Source: Gloeopeniophorella convolvens (Eukaryota; Basidiomycota; Agaricomycetes; Russulales). Taken from it: 64,000 nucleotides of DNA. Shown in pieces: positions 47,801-59,799 of this stretch (the stretch's first letter is position 1; each line of letters begins with the position of its first letter). The notes beneath the pieces were generated by a model, which did not search any database, was not told where the DNA came from, and saw nothing but the letters and a program-made list of their open reading frames with translations. The stretch is from positions 806,001 through 870,000 of the forward strand of contig WTXD01000004.1 of the NCBI GenBank assembly GCA_022496205.1. The letters run 5' to 3'. The position numbers and the translations under genes were made by a program.

Positions 47801-49717
47801 GAGCGTGGAGGACAAGATTAATCCTGCCGGTCTCATCGACGAGAAGCTTATCCGTAGTTCCGGTAAAATTGAGCTCCTCTCTCGTATACTTCCCAAGTTC
47901 TTCTCGACTGGCCACAGAGTATGTACCACCGCTCTACCTTGTCATATGTCGCCTTTCAGCTAAAGTTATGTCCAGGTCCTCATCTTCTTCCAGATGACCA
48001 AAGTAATGGACATCATGGAGGATTTCCTCAAAATGATGGGCTGGAAGTATCTCCGTCTGGATGGTGGCACCAAGACCGATGAGCGTGCCGGACACGTACA
48101 GCTCTTCAACGCCAAGGACTCGGAAATCATGGTGTTCATCCTCTCCACTAGGGCTGGTGGTCTCGGTCTGAACTTGCAGACGGCCGACACCGTCATCATC
48201 TTCGATTCCGACTGGAACCCACATGCCGATCTGCAGGCGCAAGATCGTGCGCATCGTATTGGCCAAACAAAGTCGGTCCGCATCCTGCGCTTCATCACAG
48301 AGAAGAGCGTGGAGGAGGCTATGTACGCGCGCGCACGGTACAAGCTCGACATCGACGACAAGGTCATCCAGGCTGGTCGGTTCGACAACAAGTCGACGCA
48401 GGAGGAACAGGAGGAATTCCTGCGCTCCATTCTGGAGGCGGATCAGGAAGAGGAGAACGAGGAAGCCGGCGATATGAACGACGACGAGATCAACGAGATC
48501 ATCGCGCGATCGGACGAGGAGTCACGGCTCTTCGCCGAGATGGACATGCAGCGCGACCGGGATGCGGTCGCCAGCTGGAAGGCGGCCGGGAACCGCGGCA
48601 AGCCCCCGCCAGGGCTCATCTCGCTCGAGGAGCTGCCAGATTGCTACCGCACGGACGAGCCGTTCGAGGTCAAGGATGAGCTGGACGAAGTCGAGGGCCG
48701 CGGCCACCGCCGTCGGGCGGTCATCAACTACAACGATGGTCTCAGCGACGACCAGTGGGCTATGGTAAGCAGTGCAGCCGTATCTTCGCTTGACCCGACT
48801 TAACTATGGCTGCGATAGGCTTTGGAAGAGGGCGAGGATATCCAGCAACTCTCGGAGCAGGCACGGCTCAAGCAAGCACGGAGAGTTGCGAAGATCGAGT
48901 CAGGCACCGGCACCCCCATGTCCGAGGGCGGACGTGGCCGCGGGCGCAAGGGCAAGGCCAAGGCGACTGAGATAGAATTGACCCCCCCATCAACGGAAAG
49001 CGAAAGCGTGGCGGCAACAACAAGTCGATGTCTGTGACCCCTTCAGCCATGGAGGATGACGACGACGACCGCGACTCGGTACGCCCAGATACCGCCCTCA
49101 TTCTCCAAAGAACACGCAGTTGACATGCACCCACGTAGAAACGGCGCAAGGTGAAAGCCACCGAGCTACCCGCGGCCCTCAAGGAGCGGATGAAGAAAGC
49201 GTTCAACGAGTGCTACAAGGCGATCATGGGCTGCACGGACGAGAACGGGCGCAAGCGGTGCGACCTCTTCCGCGAGCTGCCCGACAAGCGCGAGTACCCG
49301 GACTACTACCGCATCATCCCGTCGCCGATCGCGCTCTCGCACATTCGCAAGCGCATCAACGCGCACCAGTACAAGACCGTCAGCGCGTTCCGCGACGACG
49401 TGCGCCTCATGTTCACCAACGCGCGCACGTACAATCAGGAGGGCTCGTGGGTCTACGTTGACGCGGTCGAGATGGAGAAGGTGTTCGACGCCGCGTACGT
49501 GCGGCACGTCGCGAGCTCCGGGCTGCCCGGCGCCGAGGCGGCTGCGCCCGCTGCACCTGCTGCTCCTGCTGCTGCGGGTGGGGGTGGCGGCCTGGACGAG
49601 GCGCTGACGCCGATGGAGGACGACCGCGACGAGGGCCGGCCGCCGCCCAAGTCGAAGAACGGGCGCAAGCAGATCGTCAGCGACGACGAGTACCTCACGC
49701 CCAGCGACGACGAGTGA
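44859..49717 (+). CDS. SNF2-family chromatin-remodelling ATPase (STH1/SNF2/BRG1 type)
   Basis: Catalytic subunit of a RSC- or SWI/SNF-class nucleosome remodeller. The ATG at 44859 gives [24 protein letters not shown]-like motif follows ([20 protein letters not shown]), then the HSA domain ([29 protein letters not shown]) that binds actin-related proteins. The Snf2 ATPase core has [17 protein letters not shown] (Walker A split by a 54-nt intron, 46821-46874), a DEGH Walker B that also spans a splice junction, [40 protein letters not shown] and [20 protein letters not shown] SnAC-like acidic region follows ([20 protein letters not shown]). The C-terminal bromodomain reads [20 protein letters not shown] and [20 protein letters not shown]. 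The tail is acidic and the stop is at 49715-49717. RSC versus SWI/SNF cannot be decided without a tree. Confidence 0.95.
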
Positions 49718-50129
49718 GCCGCAGCCGCGCTGCCTGCCGCCGTCCCCCCGCCTGCCATGTCTTGCTTGATACGTACAATAACCACGCCGTATTAGTCTGC
49801 GCCTCGTGTGCCGAGTCTCATGGGACTGTTCTTGGCTCTCTCTCCGCCCCCATCGTTTATTATGTGTGGTCTGCTCCGCGCCTGCGCCTGCCTACTTGTA
49901 GTAGAATCACATTTTGTATTTGTTTATCGCTGTAGAGCCGCTATATTCGAGCCAGGAATCCTACACTTGCTTGCTACATACGCTGGGGGCCGTGTCCGAT
50001 GCGGTGAGTCTCCGTATAAGTGTATGCGATACAGCGGCTCCGTCAAGACAACAGCAGAAATATGAAACACCAGTCGCGTTGGCCCTTGTTGGCCTCTACG
50101 ATTTCACGTCAGGAATGTAGAACTATCAG
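49718..50129. other. intergenic, convergent 3' ends
   Basis: A 412-bp spacer between the remodeller and the BAR-SH3 gene, both ending here. No further feature was seen. Confidence 0.5.
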
Positions 50130-51962
50130 TCACTCCTCCTGAACATAGTTGCCTGCGCTCAGCAGTCAGCACACGGCACGGCCACTAGGAAACGCGAGGA
50201 AGATACACACCAGGGAAGACGCCAGTCCGACCGTCCAGACGGCCCGTCCACCAGTCCTCTGGGCTGTCCGTGCGCTCGACCACCTCGATGCGATCGCCGA
50301 CCTTGAAATCGAGATCGCCGTCCGCCTGCGCGGCAAAGTCATACAGCGCAACGACGTAGCTCGCCGCTGCGGGCTTCGGCTTGATCGGCGGGGGTGGTGG
50401 GGGTGGGGCGCGCTTGGCTGCGGCGGCAGCGGCCGAGGCGACGCCGCCCATCGAGGGCGAGTAGGGCGGCGGGGCGGCGGCCGGCGGGACGGGCGATGGC
50501 GGAGCGGAGATCTTCCCCGCTGCGCCGGGCGGGGGCGGCGGGGCCTTCTTAGCGAATGAGCTCGCGGGGGGCACGGCGCGCGAGGACGCCGTCGAGGTCG
50601 AGGCTGACGACGCCGCGCGGCCGAGCGTCGGCGTCGACGCTGTCGAAGGAGAACGGCCGACGCCGAGGCCAAGGGAGCTTGCGCCCGGGGATCCCCGGTT
50701 CTGGGCGACAAGTTTAGCTGCGGCGGTCAGCAGGAATTGGGTAAACGGTTTTCTCAGAGTGGGGTGCTGCGCTTACACGTGGAGATGATCCGCTGGATGA
50801 TGCTGAGGGCCTCCACGACGGCGGCGGAGTCGCCGCGCTTCTCCTCGTACTCGGTTGCGATCTCAGAGGCCGGCATGTCGACGGTGTATTTGCCTTCTGA
50901 GAACTGGTTAATCTTCTCCAGCAGCATGTAGAAGATGTTAAGTCTGAAATGGGGGGTGTTATCGGCGGCGCCGAGGGGCCGATGAAGTGGTACGCACTGC
51001 ATGTAGTAGAACGAATGGAAAAGAGGGTCAATGAAGCGTGTGGCGAGCGTCATGAAGCGAGGCAGATCCTGCTTCATGGCCGCGTTGATGGTGTCGTAGT
51101 CGTTCGAAGCGGCCTCAAAGTCTTGCTCGAGCTGCACCGCGGTCACAAACAAGCACTGGGCCGATATAGCATGGGGAGAGCACCTTGAACAAGTTCTTCT
51201 CATCACTGAGGGACTTCTCCTTCTTGTCCCTCAGCTTCGTCAGCGAGTTGTTGAAGCGATCATAATCCATGAGCTGCCAGCATCCAGCCCGTGTCATCCC
51301 GAGCGGGGTCCGACGATCGTGGCACTACGCACCTTGTGGTCCCGCTTGGTGATCATCTTCCGGATGGCCTTCATGATGCCCTGCAACTCCCTCACCGGGC
51401 CAGACACACGACTCTCGATCAGCTCCAGCTCGGGGCTGATGGACACGCGGAGCTCCTCCAGCGCAGTGTGGCACGCATCGACGTTCCTGATTGTGTGCGC
51501 AGCCTCGGGGAACTTGCCGAGGAGATCATACTCGGAGGCGATGGGGTGGAAGAGGACGGAGAAGTGCTGCGCGAAGCCGCTGCCCGAGGTAAAGAGCGCT
51601 GCAGGGGCACGACACATGTTCAGGAGCGCCATCCCGCAGTAGAGAGACGAACGGGCGCCTTACTGTTGACGGCGTCGGAGAACGCCTTGGTGTCCTTGAG
51701 GAATTTCTCTGTGGCGGACTCGAGCGTAGCAAAATTACGCTGGTAATCGTCGAATTCGGGGTCGTTGGATTCTAGCGAGGGCAGGCGTGAGTGTCCTGAC
51801 GGCGCCGATAGGGCGAGCGACGAGGCGATGCATACTCTTGGACATGCCGACCTTGGAACCCATCATGTGCGGCGTCCTGGCACCCACACCCGTCAGTCGA
51901 CGCCAGATATGCCCAATTTCAATGCGCACGCACCGCTTGATAGCCTTTGTTAAGCCCTTCAT
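50130..51962 (-). CDS. RVS167/amphiphysin-type BAR and SH3 domain protein
   Basis: Membrane-curving protein of endocytic sites; its BAR domain pairs with actin regulators through SH3. The ATG at 51962 starts MKGLTKAIKR, spliced to TPHMMGSKVGMSK, the typical Rvs167 N-terminus. Exons of the BAR domain follow: NDPEFDDYQRNFATLESATE, SGFAQHFSVLFHPIASEYDL, ALEELRVSISPELELIESRV, MDYDRFNNSLTKLRDKKEKS, DFEAASNDYDTINAAMKQDL and FIDPLFHSFYYMQ. A Gly/Pro/Ala/Ser linker has poly-Pro stretches (PPPPPPPIKPKP). The SH3 domain reads VVALYDFAAQADGDLDFKVG, RIEVVERTDSPEDWWTGRLD and TGVFPG, finished by a last small exon NYVQEE. The stop is at 50130-50132. Confidence 0.94.
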
Positions 51963-52154
51963 GGCTGGAGATGGTCCTGGGAATAGAGAAGAGAAGGGAG
52001 ATGCGAGATCGAAAGAGTCGGAGGCAGAGTCAAGGAGCAAGGCTCGGCCGCGGTCCGGCCAATCTCACCCGATGAGATAAGCGGCACATATAAGCAATCT
52101 CTTGCCCTCTCGCTTCCGGCACACGTCCCTTGACTCACCACTCGACCTTTCACT
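51963..52154. promoter_or_regulatory. 192-bp shared promoter of RVS167-like gene and SDO1
   Basis: Divergent starts at 51962 and 52155. A TATAAG element is at 52089-52094, about 61 bp upstream of the SDO1 ATG and oriented towards it. Nothing comparable was seen facing the BAR gene. Confidence 0.5.
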
Positions 52155-53239
52155 ATGCCCATCAACCAGCCGTCGAATCAAATCAAGTGTGTACATTGCA
52201 TCTACGGCGTACACTGCTCACAGTCTCAACCAGATTAACGAACGTATCCATCGTACGCCTGAAGAAAGGTGGGAAGCGCTACGAGGTGGGTGAGTGCGCC
52301 CGCCCGCCCAATGACCAAGCACCGACGCACACAACCCCAGATCGCGTGCTACAAGAATAAAGTGCAGGAGTGGCGCAACGGCGTGTACGTCGCGCCCCGC
52401 CGTCCTGCTCCACCCGCTCACCGAATATCTTAGAGAGAAAGACCTCGACGATGTCCTGCAGATCTCGAACGTCTTCATAAACGTCTCCAAGGGCGAAGTC
52501 GCCAAGTCCGGCGACCTCAAAAAGTCCTTCGGGACAGACGACCGCAACACCGTCGCGCGCGAGGTGCGCGCCCCCGCTCCACCACACGCGCACCGGCCGA
52601 CTGACCCTGCGTGCGCGCGCGCCGCAGATCCTGAGCAAAGGCGAAGTGCAAGTCGGCGAGAAGGAGCGCGAGCACGACATCACGGCACTGCGGCGCGAGA
52701 TCGCGACGCTCGTCGCAGAGAAGTGCGTCGACCCGGCGACGCAGACGCCCTACTCGGTGAGCATCATCGAGAAGGCGATGGCCGAGGCGGGCTACTCGGT
52801 GCGCGCGAACAAGAACGCCAAGAGCCAGGTGCGCCCGCGCGCCCCCCAGTTCTTACCATGCAACGCGCTCACGCTGGCTGGCCCCTTGCGCAGGTGTCCG
52901 AGTGCATCAAGATCCTCCAGTCGGACTCGACGCTCCCGATCGAGCGCGCCAAGATGCGCATCCGCGTCACCGTGCCCGCGGCGAACGTCGACGGCCTGCG
53001 CGAGAAGCTGCTCGACGGCGTCGAAAAGCTCGAGCACGAAGAGACAGGCGACGACTGGGTCGGCGTAAGTCCAGCTCACTGCGGTACCGACCATCCTTGG
53101 GGGATCTGACAGGCTTTTCCCGCAGACGATGCTCATCGATCCAGGCCAGTTCCGCGTGATCTCGGACCTGCTCAACAAATCCGCCAAAGGCAAAGGCCGC
53201 TTAGAGACGCTGACGTTCAATGCAGCATCCGGAAGCTGA
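52155..53239 (+). CDS. SDO1: SDO1/SBDS ribosome maturation factor
   Basis: With the GTPase Efl1, releases Tif6 (eIF6) from late 60S subunits. The ATG at 52155 gives MPINQPSNQIK. Short exons add LTNVSIVRLKKGGKRYEV, ACYKNKVQEWRNG and EKDLDDVLQISNVFINVSKG (the N-terminal FYSH fold). Next are EILSKGEVQVGEKEREHDIT, REIATLVAEKCVDPATQTPY and SIIEKAMAEAGYSVRANKNA (central helical domain), then QSDSTLPIERAKMRIRVTVP and LREKLLDGVEKLEHEETGDD (ferredoxin-like C-terminal domain). The last exon is TMLIDPGQFRVISDLLNKSA to FNAASGS, stop 53237-53239. At least seven exons. Confidence 0.95.
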
Positions 53240-53592
53240 ACCACGAGCGACGCGGCGCACGAGTTAGAAGAATAATAGTGTATACGCGCGGGTATGTTGC
53301 TATAGATAGATGATGATCACTGATAGTACAAACGAGCAGCCCGTATGAGTGTGTACATAGCGACAGAACATTGTACAGTAGCGATGTTTGACTAGGCGCA
53401 TGGTAGATGAGTATGCATGAGACTATGAGGTGTGAGCAAAGACCGAACCGAAACAGCAGCAGCACAAAGGTAATTAGCATGGTAGAGCGCGGACCCACCA
53501 GCGAAAGCGAACATCACCGCGTGTATTTCCCGAAACACCCAAGCCCAACCGACCAAACTCTACGATCCAACAAACCTGAACCGACGCGAGCT
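53240..53592. other. intergenic, convergent 3' ends
   Basis: A 353-bp spacer between SDO1 and the phosphatase gene, both ending here. It is AT-richer and no gene is supported. Confidence 0.5.
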
Positions 53593-56500
53593 CTAACGCA
53601 TCGCGAGCGGCGTCTCGAGTGCGTTCTCCTCGCGCTGCGCGGCGCCGGCGGCCTCGCGGCCCTCCTGCGACGAGTTCTCGTCGCTGCTGCGCTGCCTGCG
53701 CTTGATGCTCGGCCGCTTCGACATGCGCGCGTCGCCGCGCTTGTCCTCCTTAGGCAGCTCCGTCGGCGACGCGCGCCGCTTGCCCTTGCTCGGCGACAAG
53801 CTCCCGCGGTCGCCACTCGACTTGTTCTTGCTCCGGCTGCCGCGCCGGCTGAGGCTTGTGCCGGTGAAGCTGCCCGCAGCAGCGCTGCCGCTCGTGCCCG
53901 CGGCGCTGTCGATGCTCCCGCTCTCGCTCGTGCCCGTCGCAGCGGCGGGCTGCGTGGGGAAGCGCACCGCGCCGGCCTTCTTCGCATCTTCTGCACCAGT
54001 GTCCTTCCACGCCGCGCCGTACATCACGCGCTCCTCGTCGACGAGCATCAAGACGCCCTCGATCACCGCGCGGTGCACAAAGACGTATTGGCGAAGGCTC
54101 TGGCACAGACTCATGCGCTGCTCACGCATGTCCTCGATGACGCGGTGGATCGGTTCGTCGAGCGTCGACAGCAGCGGCGGGCTGTGTCGATTGTCGTGCA
54201 GCCGCCGTGGCTCGGTGTAGTCGAACGCGGGCGGGGAGTGCAGCTCCGAGTGCGACTGCGACTGCGACGAGAGGGGGTCGGAGCCTTGCGGGGGCGAGTC
54301 CTCGTTCTGCGGGGGCGAGTTGCTGCTCTGTTTCATGGTCTTGCGCGTGGTCGAGTGGCGCTGGGAGGGTCCTGACAAAGCGGCTTTCCCCAGGTCGCCC
54401 TTGGTCACCGACGTGAGATCCATGACCGACGGGTCGGTGGGCAGAGTCTCTGGAGTGCCGCTCTTGGCCACCGAGAGCAACGACGACACGCCAGTCGAGG
54501 GTCCACGAGACGAGTCGGAGCCCAGGTCGGTCTCCATGGCGTCAGGGTGGCCACCCACGCGTTTCGCGACGGGCTGCGCAATCTCAGCGGCAGGCTGGAG
54601 AGGCCCCGCGCCTTGCGGGAACGTGGGGGGCGAGACGGGAGCGATGAATGCGTTGGTGCGGGGCGCCGCGGTAGGGGCCGAGAACGTCCGTAGGCGCTGA
54701 TTTTCGTCAAGAGAGGCAGAAAGACTACTTAGCGTGCGATGGTGGGGTGGGATGCGGCTGCTTACAGATCCGCCGAGAGAGAAGCTCTGTGGGTTCGAGG
54801 AGATGTGCATGGAAAGCCCGAGGCTCAGCGCGGAGCCATCCGAGAGGCCGTCGTCGCCCGATGGCGACAGAGAACGAGACAGAGCAGGTGGAAGGCCCGA
54901 CAAGGCAGGGTCGCTGGACCTGTTGGAGTTCCGGGCGTCCTTTGCGGAACCCGAGGAGGAAGACGAGGTAGCACCTGGGCGCGTAGGAGTCCAGGTTTCC
55001 AGGTAACTCCGCGGGTTGGTGGTAGTCCATGGGGATGTGGCGGCTAGAGTGATCGCATCCACGTCCATTGGGGCGACATACACGAGCGCACCTTCTTTGC
55101 CCCGCTGGCGCGACGACGAAGGCACGCCCTTGACCATGCCCACCACCGGGATGTGCAACGGCTGCTTCTTGTCCTCGACGGGGAGCGCTAGAACCAAGCC
55201 AGGGCCGAGTGCAGCGCGCCCGCCCGCAGAGACCTCGTCTATGTCCATTGCCGCGACTTCATCGCTTGACGATGCCCGATCCTTGTCACTAAGGTTGCTG
55301 CCACTGATGTCTCCAGTCCGGTCGGCACTCTCGCGTCCACTGCCGCTGCCACTGCGAGTGCTGACGCCGACCTGGCTGTCGCTTCCGGGGCCTGGGACGA
55401 CACGAAGGCCTTCGCGCTGCTTGTGTATCTCGCGGCGAACGCCATCCAGGACAGCGTCGATGGCGATAAAGCCGCCGGTGCGACCAACACCTGCAGAGCA
55501 ATGCAAGAGCACCGGGCGTTCTCTCAGGGCGTGCTTCATGATGCCACAATCCGAGTCGATGGCATCGAGGCTTGGGCTGCTGGAACCGCTGCTGCCGCCG
55601 CCGCCGCCGCTGCCGCTGCTCCCAGCCCCGCTTGGGCTGGCTTCGCGACTGGGGCGACGGTGAGTGCGGCGCGGGCGGACGGCGCCAATCATGGAGCGAC
55701 CATCCCACTCGTCGGGGCGTCTTGAGCCCTCCCATGACCCGCGTGAACCTTCGCTGACCTGGGCCTCGCGCTCGACCTCGCGGATGAGCTCGAGGACCCC
55801 GAGGGTATCGTTTGGGACATTGAGGTCGGGCCAGTCAAGGTACTGGAATTGGGTGATGCGCCGAGGGGGGATGTGCGGGAAACTTGTGTGCGAGAGCTCG
55901 AGGACGCGCTTGACCGTCGACTTGGACAATGCGGATTCGCCGGAGGGCTCCGCGGACGGCTTGAGGTCCGGCACGACCGGGAAGAAAAAGTCGCCCGGGT
56001 TCGCTCTAGAGTCAACCTGTTGGTATTCCTCGACCGCACCGGATACCTCTACAAGCTTGAGCCTGAGGGGCCCAAAGACGTCACCAGACCAGTAGTTGCC
56101 GCATTTGACAGTCGAGCCCTCGACTTCGCGTGTGAGCATGACAATGACGTGCACGTTCTGTTCCCATACTAACCTGTGATGAGAATTGACCACGTCATTA
56201 GGGTGCCTGGTATGAAGGGTGTGGGATGACGCACAGCCAAAAGTCGTTGAAGGTCTCTGGCAGAGGTCCCTGAGTCGCGATGTAGCGTTTGGTGGTGCCA
56301 AGCGGCTGAACGTAGGAAGCGTTTACGTAATCATCGCTCGTAGTAGTAGACGCGAGGGGCGTGGTGAGCGGCAGCTGAATGGAACGCCCGCCAGATATCG
56401 AGACGGCGAGGGGCGGAAGGAACTCGGAGGGCGTGGGGAGAGATAAGGGACGGAGCGAGCCCGTATTCCAGTCACGGGGAGGAGTGAGTGGTTTCGCAGT

Positions 56501-58494
56501 GGGGCGCTTGGGCTTTTGCTTCTGAAGGCGGACACGTGCGTGCTCAAAGGGCCAAATGTTACGATACCTGTTGCCAGAACGGACGAGTGAGTCCTCTGCG
56601 GCATGCCCAGGCCCGACATCCGAAGTGCCACTTACCTATTCTTCGTACCCTTTTCGACCCCCGCAGTGATGCTGTACGGAAATTCTCGCGGTCCTTGCTT
56701 CCCGCGCGAGGAGTGCCCCGTACCCCTGTTACGTCGCTTGCTCCTCTTCGTCTTTGTCTTGCTGCCGCTCTGTGCATCGCTCTCCTCTATTACCTTGCCG
56801 CTCTCCTTCGAGTGGTGCTTCATCACGCCCATGAGACGTCTCTGCTCGCCCAGCTCAATCCGGTAGAACTGCATGGCAAGGGCTTCGGAACCCTCGGCCT
56901 CCGCGTCGTCGGGAACGATCCCAGTGTGGTCCAGGGGGGCGACCGCGAGTGCAGCCGCAGCGAGGTGTGTGCGCACGAGATGCCTGTCGGCATGCTCCCT
57001 GCCACTCCCACTGTCCTCGCCGCTGTCGCTGCTCATCCCACTGTGATCACTGCCGCTAGCTCCACTGCCGCTGCCACTGCCACTCATGCCTTCGTGGACG
57101 TTATCTTCCTCATCCGAGCCTTCGTCGTCGACGATTGCCCACCGCCCGAGCTCCCTGAGCCACGCAAACGGCAGATCGTCGATCCGATCCTTCGCGATAC
57201 GGCTAATCTTGAGTGGGATGCGCTCGGTGACGCCGTGCGACAGCTCAAGATTTTGTCGGATCGTGTCGTAGAATGGATTATATGCCACGTTGGGTCCGGG
57301 GTCAGACGAGAGGCCGCCACCAGCACCTGTTGACGAGCCCCTCGAAATGAGCCCGGGGCGAGCATACACCGGGCCGGGCGCGGAACCTGGAGATACGAAA
57401 TCCCGGACAGCCTGCTGCCCATGAAAATACTTGTGATAGCCCGAGCCGGAGCGCTGTGACGTTGTGGTGCTCATTGTGAAGGCACTCATCGGTAGGTTTT
57501 TGGTGCGGAGTACGGTGGGGCGGCTGGCCGTTGGTAGGGATAACGCCATTTGCCTCGGCTGCGCTGAGGGTAACGAGACAGACTCGGAGGTCGTGGAAGG
57601 ACCTGCGACAGGGAACGCTGGCGGAGAGGGTGAATCCTCGTCATCGTCCTGGTCCGAGACGGGGTTGATGTCGAGAATGGTCTGTTGCTCACGAAGGACG
57701 GCTTGGAAACCGCCCTTGAGCCAGCTGAGTCGGAGCTCCTGTGATGACCCCGCAGCTCCGCTCGGCAAAGGATCTACGTCTAGTCCAGCCTCTGCACGGA
57801 ATTTGCGCAAGAGCCCCAGGATGTTGTTGCCCTCTGGGAGGAGGGTAGAGTCGGCATCATAGACGAGGATGCGCCTGGCGAGCCGCCATTGGGAGAACTT
57901 GCGACGCGCCGCCCTGTTGGGCAGCATGTCGGCAAGCTTTGATGTCGAGAACAAGGGGCGCTTGAGAAGCGTCGAGGGCACCGACAGCGGCAAAGCATGA
58001 GGTATACGAGAGGTAAAGTAAGTGGGGAGGGGACGGAGATCGAGGATGAGAGCATGCGGATCTGCGAGTATCTCTGGGAGATCGGCGGGGTGTATGGCGG
58101 TGAAGAGGGATGCAGATGGGGATGATGCAGGAAGATGGTGTGTCTGGGGGCGGATCGGGACGTGAGGGGAGGGAGGTTGTGGTGGACGGGGAGGGGAGGG
58201 GAGGGTGAGGGACATGGGAGTGACCCTGTTGTTGGTGAGGGCGGGGGCGGGGATGGCCGAGGCGGCGCTGAATCGCTCGTCGATGGCCCTGGCGAAGAGC
58301 TCTGTGGCGGCATTGTTGTTGTCATTTTGGGCGGCCTGCTGCCGCTCGTGGGGCAGGGAGAAGAAATCCATTGGGAGACGGAAATGGATGTCGAGGGGAA
58401 GGGACAACTGTCCGGACGAGCGGCGGATGAGAGAGGTCAAGAGGTCATTTTCCCCGCCGTGGCCTAGGCTGCCTCTTTCCCTCTTTCCCGACAT
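53593..58494 (-). CDS. rhodanese-like plus protein tyrosine phosphatase (PYP1/PTP2-3 type)
   Basis: Probable phosphatase of stress MAP kinases, as Pyp1/Pyp2 in fission yeast and Ptp2/Ptp3 in budding yeast. The ATG at 58494 precedes a rhodanese/CH2-like domain (LADPHALILDLRPLPTYFTS, RILVYDADSTLLPEGNNILG), whose loop shows no cysteine where an active rhodanese has one. An acidic Ser-rich linker follows. The PTP domain starts YRNIWPFEHARVRL (near 56,560) and includes DDYVNASYVQPLGTTKRYIA, TQGPLPETFNDFWLLVWEQN and MLTREVEGSTVKCGNYW. The WPD loop is FQYLDWPDLNVPND. The active site is VLLHCSAGVGRTGGFIAID at about 55,471-55,503. The Q-loop region (CQSLRQYVFVHRAVIEGVLM) comes about 450 codons later, after a Ser/Pro-rich insert. 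The stop is at 53593-53595. Confidence 0.9.
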
Positions 58495-59799
58495 GACGTC
58501 ACTCTCCTCTCCCTCCCTCCGCTCGAGACCGGCGCGTCATTCTAATTGCTCTTTGTTCGTTGCAGATTGCACTAGACGACTCGACCTGCCGACCATGCTA
58601 GATCGCTGCTCGCCTACCCGCTGCCAGCCAGCCCACCCATCGCCGTACAGCCTCTCCTTTCCATCGACTTCCACATACCAAATCAACCCACCTACACTCG
58701 CAGGCTCAGCCCACGTGTCCCTTCCCCCGCCCAATCGCCCTCTTCTACTCCCCTCCGTCGCCCGGCCCAGGCCGTCCATCCCTCTTTGCCTTCGCTTCCG
58801 TTCCCGCCTCCTCGCCAGCGCGTCCTCGCCGCCAGGCGTTTCGAAACACCCCTGATCGATCGCGAAACCGTCGGTGACCACCCCCCAACGCGCATTGGCT
58901 GTGTGAGCGCACAGCTAATGTTCCATTGGAAGCCAATCCCAGCCCCGCTGCGGCGCGCACCTACATACCATCTTATCGGACGCCGGCCTAGCCGCGTGTC
59001 GCCCTTCCGGAACGATGGTACGCTGCACGCTGCGGCTGCGTCGGCTTCTTTGCCCTGCCACGCCACGTTCGCCTCATATCCGTTGCGGCCGGGTGCACCT
59101 GGCGCAAGTCCGACCGATGGACGTGCCTGACGCGTGTTTGCAAACGCATGGCAACTTAGGTTTTGCGCCCGACGCACGGAAACTTACATCCTCTTACATC
59201 CCGATTGACAACCCGCACCGCGGCCCTTCTCTTGACGTCATTGCGCGCTCGCCTTCTCGCTCAACAAACATCAATCTTGATTGCCGCCCTGCCGTAACCC
59301 ACGCCTGCCAACAGGCCAATCCGAACAAACACTATAGTATGCTACCGTCCCAGTCTGTCCACCTCGTCCCCAACGTTTGGTATGATCCCCGCCACGGTCC
59401 AGACGGTCCAGACCCTGTTATCTGCCCGGACGCTCGATTCACGAATGGAGGAAAGTCGACGGCGGCCAACAGCAGGCACGGCGCAGCGTCAACCACGGCC
59501 TCGTTTCTTCCATCGGTCGTATACCAACGAATTTCGTTTAGAATGTCTTGGAGCAGCTCGCGCCGCCAGCTTTCACAAGCGCAAATTTAGACGTGTCCAT
59601 GCATCAATGTATCACAGGGTGCATCCAGTCACGGTGCATCCGCCTCGCATCCTCGCGCCCGCCGCGCAATGTTCGCCTCTTTACGCCCTGCCGCATCCGA
59701 CGCTCTGCCGACGTGTGCCCATCTACGGTATGAATAATCATCAAGTCATCATTCTCGCACGTCCGAGTCTCGGCCTAGGTAGCCGACGACGTCATTCGT
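58495..59799. other. intergenic, upstream of the phosphatase gene
   Basis: A 1.3-kb spacer between the phosphatase start and the ALG1 stop. The part nearest 58,500 is CT-rich on the plus strand. Several open frames exist but none has a family mark. Likely a long promoter plus the ALG1 3' UTR. Confidence 0.45.

Noticed and set aside
53407..54375. 322-codon plus-strand ORF rich in Ala/Arg/Leu
   Set aside because: Antisense of the phosphatase C-terminal exon; composition artefact of GC-rich sequence.
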